Source of the DNA: Rhizobium sp. Q54
GTDB taxonomy: Bacteria; Pseudomonadota; Alphaproteobacteria; SHVZ01
Assembly: GCA_945871425.1 (NCBI GenBank)
Contig: CAMBVS010000047.1
Location: 1-34,412 of the forward strand
Length of the DNA: 34,412 nt
Direction: 5' to 3'
Below, piece after piece: positions 29,516 to 34,412 of this stretch (positions are counted from its first letter, which is position 1; each line of letters begins with the position of its first letter). The notes beneath the pieces were generated by a model, which saw nothing but the letters and a program-made list of their open reading frames with translations, ran no database searches and was not told the origin of the DNA. Both the position numbers and the translations under genes were made by a program.

Positions 29516-30654
29516 GCCGCGTCCTCATCCACGTCCAGCATCTGCTCGGCATCGGCCATCTCCGCCGTGCCGCCCTGCTCGCCCGCGGTCTCGCCGCCGC
29601 CGGCCTCGACGTTGTCGTCGCCTCCGGCGGCATGCCGGTCCCGCGCCTCGACATCGGCGCCGCACGCCTGGTGCAGCTGCCGCCGGCACGCTCCGCCGAC
29701 GAGACCTTCAAAATCCTGCTGGACGAGGACGGCCGGCCGATCGACGACGCCTGGCGCGCGCGCCGCCGCGATCGTCTGCTGGCGCTGTACGAGGAGACGC
29801 AGCCGGCCGCGTTGGTACTCGAGATGTTTCCCTTTGGGCGCCGCGCGCTGCGCTTCGAGCTGATCCCGCTGCTCGACCGCGCTCGCGCGACGACGCCGCG
29901 GCCGAAGGTCTTCGGCTCGGTCCGCGACATCCTCATCCACCGGCCGCGCGCCGACCGCGAGGCCGAGTTCCTGGAGACCGTCCGCACCCGCTTCGACCGC
30001 ATCCTGGTCCATGGCGACCCCTGCCTGCTGGCGCTCGACGCCACATTCCCCTTGGCGCGCGAGATCGCCGACAAGCTCGCCTACACCGGATACCTGGTGG
30101 AGGTGCCCGCTGCCCGCGGCAGCGCCGACGGACCGGGCAAAGGCGAAGTCCTGGTCTCGGTCGGCGGCGGCGCCGTCGGCGAGGACCTGCTTCGCATCGC
30201 GGTGGCCGCGCGGCCGCTGACCGTGCTGAAGGATACGACGTGGCGGCTGCTGCTCGGCGGCAACCTGCCTCCGTCCTTGATGGGCGAACTCAAAGCGCTC
30301 GCGCCCGCCGACGTCGTCGTCGAGCCGGCGCGGCCGGACTTCGTCGAGATGCTGGGCCGCTGCCGGCTCTCCATCAGCCAGGCCGGCTACAACACGCTGA
30401 TGGAGCTGATGGCCGTCGGATCGCGCGGCGTCGTCGTCCCCTTCGCCCGCGGCGCCGAGACCGAGCAGACCCAGCGCGCCGAACTGCTCGCCTCGCGCGG
30501 GCTGGTCGACACGGTGGCCGAGGCCGGGTTGACGCCCGAGCGTCTCGCCGAGGCGGTGAACCGCGCTGCTGCTCGCCCGAAGATGACGCCCGGTGCGATC
30601 GACCTCGGTGGACTCGCAAAGTCCGTTGCGCTCATTCGCGACGCGATCGGTTAG
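29512..30654 (+). CDS. COG4671-type (MurG-like) glycosyltransferase, paralogue
   Basis: This 380-residue GT-B protein is related to the one at 23955-25229. It begins SRVLIHVQHLLGIGHLRRAA, the same glycine loop, and has VLVSVGGGAVGEDLL and a donor-binding block CRLSISQAGYNTLMELMAVG followed by RGAETEQTQRAELLASRG. The two copies share motifs but are clearly diverged, so they should have different substrates. The GTG start overlaps the histidine phosphatase stop (GTGA). It is the last gene of the plus-strand glycan cluster and meets the ceramidase-like gene head-on in a four-base TTAG that holds both stop codons. Confidence 0.85.
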   Translation: MSRVLIHVQHLLGIGHLRRAALLARGLAAAGLDVVVASGGMPVPRLDIGAARLVQLPPARSADETFKILLDEDGRPIDDAWRARRRDRLLALYEETQPAALVLEMFPFGRRALRFELIPLLDRARATTPRPKVFGSVRDILIHRPRADREAEFLETVRTRFDRILVHGDPCLLALDATFPLAREIADKLAYTGYLVEVPAARGSADGPGKGEVLVSVGGGAVGEDLLRIAVAARPLTVLKDTTWRLLLGGNLPPSLMGELKALAPADVVVEPARPDFVEMLGRCRLSISQAGYNTLMELMAVGSRGVVVPFARGAETEQTQRAELLASRGLVDTVAEAGLTPERLAEAVNRAAARPKMTPGAIDLGGLAKSVALIRDAIG

Positions 30655-32075
30655 TCCCGCCCGCGCGTCGCCGCGATCATCTCCCCGATGACGCGGCCGG
30701 CGGCGTCCAGCACGCGGTCGTCGGAGCCGGGTTTGTGGAGCGCGATCGCCGTCTGGTAGGTGCGCATCGGGAACTCGTCGGCCGGCGGCAGGTATCCCAG
30801 CGAGCCGTTGGCGATGTTGAGGACCGCAATCTGCGTGTCCGGGAATCCTTGCCGGAGCCGGATCTGGAAATCCGTGTGCATCTCTCCCGGCAGCGCCACG
30901 ACGAAGGCGTCGCCGAGCTGCCAGATGAGGAACGAGACGTCCATCTCGCGGTCGTCGCCGACGGACTGGCGGCGCAGCAGGGCGCGGTTCAGGCGCTCCG
31001 CCAGCGTACGGTCGGTGCAGGCCGCGATCTGCTGCGTGAGCTCGTCCCGGCTCGGCATGTCGGCGACCTCGAGACGCACGGTCACGCGGCGGACGGCGAT
31101 TCTCCCATTGGTCGCCTGCGGCTGCTCTCGCCAGATCGCCAGCGGCGTCGCCGACTGCTCGGCGCCGGCAAAGACCAGGGCCATGCCAGGCGTCAGCATC
31201 GAGGTGAGCCCTGCCAGCGCCGCGAATCCCAATTCGCGGCCGTTCTTGTCGGCGATGGCGGGATCGGATTCATAGGCCCGGCGCGGCGCCATGTCGCCCG
31301 ACGCGCCGTGCAGGAAGAGGCAGGGCGCGCCGCCGGTCTCCTTTTCCACCGTCTCGCGGAGCGCGCCGATGTAGTCGGGCGAAACCTTCGTGTTGCCGCC
31401 GCCGAGCGAGATCGGGTGACAGGCATAGTTGACCAGCGTGAACAGCACGCGCCCGGACGCATCGGCGGCACGGCCGATCAGCAGCGCGTCGTCGGCCTTG
31501 GTGTAGGGATTGAGGCCGCAGAGACTCTGCCCGTCCTCGGGCGAGGGGAAGTTGCGGTTGAAGGCGAGCTGGCAGCGACTGGTCGTCCACGTCAGCATCG
31601 CGGGCACCAGCGCCGCCCGCGCCTCGGCGACCAGGCGGATGCAGGTCTCGGTCACGTGCTGGCGGAATCCGGCGACGAGATGGCCGCCCGGCTTGTCGGC
31701 GAGGTCGAGGCTGATCAACGGCGCCGAGTGCGAATGGCTCGGCTGGATGATCAGCCGGTCCTCCTCCAGGCCGGTCGCTTTCAGCACGGCGAGACGGAGG
31801 CCGGTCTCGTCCTCCTTCGATCGCCACCAGCTGAGATCGAGGGTGACCAGCACCAGCGGGTTCCTGCCCTCGGCGTCGGCGAAGACCGCGCAGGTCATGA
31901 CCATCGGCCGGCGCACGCCGGATGGCACGTCATGCTTGGCACTGCCCCAGAGCCGGAAATAGATACCGGCCGGCGGCGTGATGTCGCCGCGGGCGACCCC
32001 GGCTTGGCCGCCGAACTCGCATGACCGCAGGACGTGCTGCTGCTTTGCCCGCGAGGCGGGCGCATCACCGAACAT
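30651..32075 (-). CDS. Neutral/alkaline ceramidase-like hydrolase
   Basis: This 474-residue protein matches the catalytic domain of neutral/alkaline non-lysosomal ceramidases, zinc amidases that split ceramide into sphingosine and fatty acid. Landmarks are VARGDITPPAGIYFRLWG at the N-terminus, QPSHSHSAP (H114/H116, zinc site), VNYACHPISLG, FLHGASGDMAPR, LPGEMHTDF with the zinc-binding Glu, and GSLGYLPPADEF with the zinc-binding Tyr. All expected ligands appear kept. The protein lacks a signal peptide and the C-terminal immunoglobulin-like domain of secreted ceramidases, so it is probably cytoplasmic and may act on another amide. The start at 32075 is the only ATG before the conserved region; an initiation site further in is possible. 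It lies downstream of a hairpin after the DUF1194 gene. Confidence 0.83.
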   Translation of the reverse strand: MFGDAPASRAKQQHVLRSCEFGGQAGVARGDITPPAGIYFRLWGSAKHDVPSGVRRPMVMTCAVFADAEGRNPLVLVTLDLSWWRSKEDETGLRLAVLKATGLEEDRLIIQPSHSHSAPLISLDLADKPGGHLVAGFRQHVTETCIRLVAEARAALVPAMLTWTTSRCQLAFNRNFPSPEDGQSLCGLNPYTKADDALLIGRAADASGRVLFTLVNYACHPISLGGGNTKVSPDYIGALRETVEKETGGAPCLFLHGASGDMAPRRAYESDPAIADKNGRELGFAALAGLTSMLTPGMALVFAGAEQSATPLAIWREQPQATNGRIAVRRVTVRLEVADMPSRDELTQQIAACTDRTLAERLNRALLRRQSVGDDREMDVSFLIWQLGDAFVVALPGEMHTDFQIRLRQGFPDTQIAVLNIANGSLGYLPPADEFPMRTYQTAIALHKPGSDDRVLDAAGRVIGEMIAATRGRD

Positions 32076-32084
32076 GGATCAGAA

Positions 32085-32111
32085 GTCTCCGCGATACTGT
32101 TTCGCGGAGAC
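32085..32111 (-). terminator. Hairpin between the DUF1194 and ceramidase-like genes
   Basis: A perfect 9-bp inverted repeat, GTCTCCGCG (32085-32093) and CGCGGAGAC (32103-32111), closes a 9-base loop directly after the DUF1194 stop. Read on the minus strand it is followed by TTCT only, so termination would be partial. The distal arm contains GGAGA, the only Shine-Dalgarno-like sequence ahead of the ceramidase-like ATG, so folding could also limit that gene's translation. Both roles are inferred. Confidence 0.5.
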
Positions 32112-32112
32112 C

Positions 32113-32859
32113 TTAGTCCTGGCGCGGCAGCCGGTCGAGCGGCTGCGAGGTCGCGAGCTGCTTCGGCGTCGGCGCCAGGTCCTTGGGCAGGTCGGCGACC
32201 TCGCGGATCAGCTTGGCCAGGATGGCGTTCTTGAATTCGGCGAAGGTCTCGATCCCGAGCACGAAGGCGCCGGGGCCGCCGATGACATGGTCCTGGTAGT
32301 GGACATCGAGGATGCCGTCGTCGGTCAGGATGGCGAGACCGTTGATGACGATGCCTTTCAGCACCGCGGCGTCGCGGGCGAAGCCGGCGGGACGGCCGGC
32401 ATTGTTGTGGCCGTCGCCGGAGACGTCGATCACCCGGCGATCGGCGGCGTAGCCGCTGGTCTCGATCAAGCGGACCCCGGCATCTATGGCGCCCGAGATC
32501 GAGGTGCTGCGGCCGCCGAAGATGCGGCGGGGCGAACGTTCGACCACGTCCGCCAGCGCCCGAGAGGACTCGCGGCCATCGACCACGGTCCACGGCACCA
32601 CCTGGGCCTGGGCGGACGCGCCTGCCCATTCCAGCAGCGTGACCGCGATCTTGCGCTCGCGGCCACCGACGATGGCGGCGATCAGGCGCGGGTCGCGGAA
32701 CGCGGCGGCATAGCCGTGGCGCTGGAGCAGGAACTCCTCGACGTCGATCGAGCCGGAGACGTCGACCGCGAGCACCAGCGCCAGATCGACCTTCTCCTCC
32801 GCCCGGGCACCGGTACCGCCGAGCAGGAGGATCAGGACGAGGGCGAGGCGCGCGCGCAA
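32113..32859 (-). CDS. DUF1194 von Willebrand factor A-domain protein, secreted
   Basis: This 248-residue protein has a signal peptide (RARLALVLILLLGGTGARA, cleaved before EEKVD) and a von Willebrand A domain with a metal-dependent adhesion motif DVSGSID (33-39: D33, S35, S37). Later family blocks include GGRSTSISGAIDAGVRLIE, VIDVSGDGHNNAGRP, INGLAILTDD and GAFVLGIETFAEFKNAIL. I chose the TTG at 32859 because it starts the signal peptide exactly and follows the HemY stop by 5 bp; the open frame upstream is noise inside the HemY-type gene. The DUF1194 function is not established; vWA domains bind protein partners through Mg. It is probably co-transcribed with the HemY-type gene. Confidence 0.82.
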   Translation of the reverse strand: MRARLALVLILLLGGTGARAEEKVDLALVLAVDVSGSIDVEEFLLQRHGYAAAFRDPRLIAAIVGGRERKIAVTLLEWAGASAQAQVVPWTVVDGRESSRALADVVERSPRRIFGGRSTSISGAIDAGVRLIETSGYAADRRVIDVSGDGHNNAGRPAGFARDAAVLKGIVINGLAILTDDGILDVHYQDHVIGGPGAFVLGIETFAEFKNAILAKLIREVADLPKDLAPTPKQLATSQPLDRLPRQD

Positions 32860-32864
32860 TCGGC

Positions 32865-34229
32865 CTAGCCGGTCGCCGGCGCCGGCGGGATCTCGGGCAC
32901 CGGCTCGGCGGCGCGCGCGGCGAGCAGCGCCGGCGGCCGGTCGATGCGCTGGATGCGCGGCGGGACTTTCCATTCGAGCGCGTCGAAGGCGCTGCAGTTG
33001 CCGCAGGCCGGGCTCCATCCGGTCGCCTGGGCGCCGCAGGCCGAGCACACCCAGACCGGGTCGGCCTCGGCCGCCTGCATGCGCTCGAGCCAGGCGCGGG
33101 CCGCCTCGGCATCGGCGTGCTCCTCACGCTCGACCCGCGCCATCAGCCGGATCACGCGCGGCGTCGGCCGGGATGCCAGATCCTGGAGCTGGCGGCGGGC
33201 CTCGCCCCAGAGATGAGCGTCGAGCGCCGCCTCGGCCAGCGCCAGCCGGCTCTCGCGATGATCGCCCTGCGACTGGATCAGGCGCTGCAGCCAGCGCATG
33301 CGGTCGAGCGGCGGCGCCTCGGCCTTGAGGCCGAGCCAGGCACGCGAGATGTCGGGGTGGGGCGCCGCATTCCAGGCGCGTTCCAGCGTCTTGATCGCCT
33401 TGCGCTCGGCCCCGGCGGCGGCATGCAGGCGCGCCAGCGCGACCGCGGCCGGCGTGAATCCGGGCGTCAGCTCGATCGCCTCGGCCAGGAGGTGCTTGGC
33501 CTCGCCGTCATCGGAGGTTTCCTCGGCGAGCGCGGCCAGCAGCGCCGTCCGCGCCCGGCGCGCCTCGTCCTTGTTGATGGCACCGCGGCCGGCGGCATCC
33601 GCCAGCGTCGCCATCGCCGGCCGCCATCTCTTCCCTTCCGCCTGCAGCGCGAAGGTCTGCTTCAAGAGCCAGGGCGCCTGCGGCTTCAGCTGCAGCGCGC
33701 GCTCGGCCAGCGCCAGCGCCTGCTCGCGGTTGCCGTCGCGAAGCGCCTTGGTCAGCAACCCGCGCAAGCCTAGGAACTCGGTCGCCGGATCGGCGCGCAT
33801 CGCCTGGAACTGGCGCTCGGCCTCGGCCTCGTCGCCGGAGAGCTGGGCCGCCTGGGCGGCGAGCAGCCGGGTCAGCGGCGGCTCGTCGAGCAGCCCGCTC
33901 GCCTTGCGGGCGAGGCGCCTGGCCTCGGCCGCATCGCCGGCGGCGACCGCGGCGAGCCCGCGCCCGAGCGCCTCGTATCCCGCCTCGCGGCGGCGCTCGC
34001 GGCGGGCCTCGACATATTCGCCCGGCGCCCGCCGCAGCCAGCGCCAGAGCCCGCGCAGCACCGCCAGCACCCAGGCGAGCGCCAGCACCATGACCACCAG
34101 CATCGCCGCCGAGGTCTCCAGCCGCCACCCCAGCCAGTCGACGCGGACCTCGCCCGGCCGCTCGGCGAGCCAGATCGCCGCGGCGACCAGCAACGCCAGC
34201 TGGATGAGATAGAGAAGGGCGCGGCGCAT
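32865..34229 (-). CDS. hemY: HemY-type TPR membrane protein with a C-terminal zinc ribbon
   Basis: This 454-residue protein has the HemY N-terminal domain: two membrane helices (MRRALLYLIQLALLVAAAIW and AAMLVVMVLALAWVLAVLRG) joined by the conserved periplasmic segment PGEVRVDWLGWRLE, followed by WRWLRRAPGEYVEARRERRR. TPR-like helical repeats fill residues about 80-370. A C-terminal zinc ribbon, C395-x2-C398-x10-C409-x2-C412, precedes a proline-rich tail. In many proteobacteria this gene follows hemD and a mitofilin-like gene, and its protein is linked to tetrapyrrole metabolism without known catalysis; it is not the protoporphyrinogen oxidase also called HemY. Here it is preceded by a large palindrome. 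The DUF1194 gene follows within 5 bp. Confidence 0.9.
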   Translation of the reverse strand: MRRALLYLIQLALLVAAAIWLAERPGEVRVDWLGWRLETSAAMLVVMVLALAWVLAVLRGLWRWLRRAPGEYVEARRERRREAGYEALGRGLAAVAAGDAAEARRLARKASGLLDEPPLTRLLAAQAAQLSGDEAEAERQFQAMRADPATEFLGLRGLLTKALRDGNREQALALAERALQLKPQAPWLLKQTFALQAEGKRWRPAMATLADAAGRGAINKDEARRARTALLAALAEETSDDGEAKHLLAEAIELTPGFTPAAVALARLHAAAGAERKAIKTLERAWNAAPHPDISRAWLGLKAEAPPLDRMRWLQRLIQSQGDHRESRLALAEAALDAHLWGEARRQLQDLASRPTPRVIRLMARVEREEHADAEAARAWLERMQAAEADPVWVCSACGAQATGWSPACGNCSAFDALEWKVPPRIQRIDRPPALLAARAAEPVPEIPPAPATG

Positions 34230-34251
34230 GGCTAGGAGCCTGTCTGAGTCA

Positions 34252-34384
34252 TGGCCACGGCCTCAATTGCGAAGCGCGGCTGCGAGGGCGCGAAGCGGGC
34301 GCGACGGCGATGCTGGACGCATCGCCGAGCGCCCGCGACAAAGCCATCGTCCCGCGCTTCGCAACCCGAAGGGCCGTCGCCACG
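34252..34384. repeat. Large nested palindrome upstream of the HemY-type gene
   Basis: Four pairs of complementary arms share one centre near 34316: ACGGCC/GGCCGT (34257-34262, 34372-34377), TTGCGAAGCGCGG/CCGCGCTTCGCAA (34267-34279, 34352-34364, 13 bp perfect), GCGGGCGC/GCGCCCGC (34295-34302, 34329-34336) and GGCGATGC/GCATCGCC (34306-34313, 34319-34326). Together they could fold into one long cruciform or RNA hairpin of about 120-130 bases. I see no protein frame I would defend in 34230-34412. It may be a REP/MITE-type element or a structured 5' leader of the HemY-type transcript. Confidence 0.7.
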
Positions 34385-34412
34385 AGGGCTTGGGCGTCGT
34401 CGAGCGGCGCTC

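Noticed and set aside
29349..32024. Long plus-strand open frame of 891 codons across the glycosyltransferase and ceramidase-like genes.
   Set aside because: It is out of frame with the well-supported glycosyltransferase and antisense to the ceramidase-like gene; the composition is Arg/Ala/Pro-rich and nothing is recognisable.

Overview
The window is GC-rich (roughly two thirds G+C) chromosomal DNA, most likely from an alphaproteobacterium of the Rhodospirillales/Hyphomicrobiales type. This is inferred from the PyrC variant with an IDTQVHFREPG metal motif, the HemY-type protein with a C-terminal zinc ribbon, an FNR/FixK-type box, and very tight operons with GTGA/ATGA/TTGA stop-start overlaps. 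I see no tRNA, rRNA, CRISPR array, phage gene or intact insertion sequence.

Layout. 1-2343 (+): the 3' part of a UMF1-family MFS transporter, overlapped by a TIGR04372-type glycosyltransferase. 2355-2977 (-): a VapC/Phd-type toxin-antitoxin pair. 3043-3795 (+): an enoyl-CoA hydratase-fold protein with a decarboxylase-like active site. 3865-5756 (-): a secreted TPR protein and a class I dihydroorotase. 5757-6229: the C-terminal scrap of a D-aminoacylase-like amidohydrolase and an FNR/FixK-type box. 6230-9534 (+): two translationally coupled secreted beta-rich proteins, the second a YVTN beta-propeller with two GWWWN repeats.

9545-20212 is the metabolic centre. On the minus strand lie a tripartite TRAP transporter (dctP-dctQ-dctM) and a MarR regulator. 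Divergently, on the plus strand, lie a [2Fe-2S]/flavin reductase, an SDR dehydrogenase, a stand-alone PaaA/PaaC-like diiron protein, a gentisate 1,2-dioxygenase, an unknown 175-residue protein, a fumarylpyruvate hydrolase-like FAH protein, exodeoxyribonuclease III, and an NDP-forming acyl-CoA synthetase alpha module without its ATP-grasp half. The genes suggest that a carboxylate is imported by the TRAP system, oxygenated by the diiron protein and its reductase, re-aromatised by the SDR, cleaved by gentisate dioxygenase and hydrolysed to central metabolites, with MarR acting at the shared 99-bp divergent promoter. This combination matches no pathway I can name and is the best candidate for an undescribed catabolic system.

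20190-30654 looks like a cell-envelope locus. On the minus strand an unusual ABC transporter (degenerate at every ATPase motif, with an insertion that repeats part of its own helical subdomain) sits in an operon with a cyclic-nucleotide-binding protein and a small methyltransferase. Divergent from it is a run of four glycosyltransferases (two COG4671/MurG-like, two GT4), a metallophosphatase, a SnoaL-like protein and a histidine phosphatase. 30651-34229 (-) holds a neutral ceramidase-like hydrolase, a DUF1194 von Willebrand A protein and a HemY-type TPR membrane protein. The last 180 bases carry a large nested palindrome. Three other GC-rich palindromes lie between genes.
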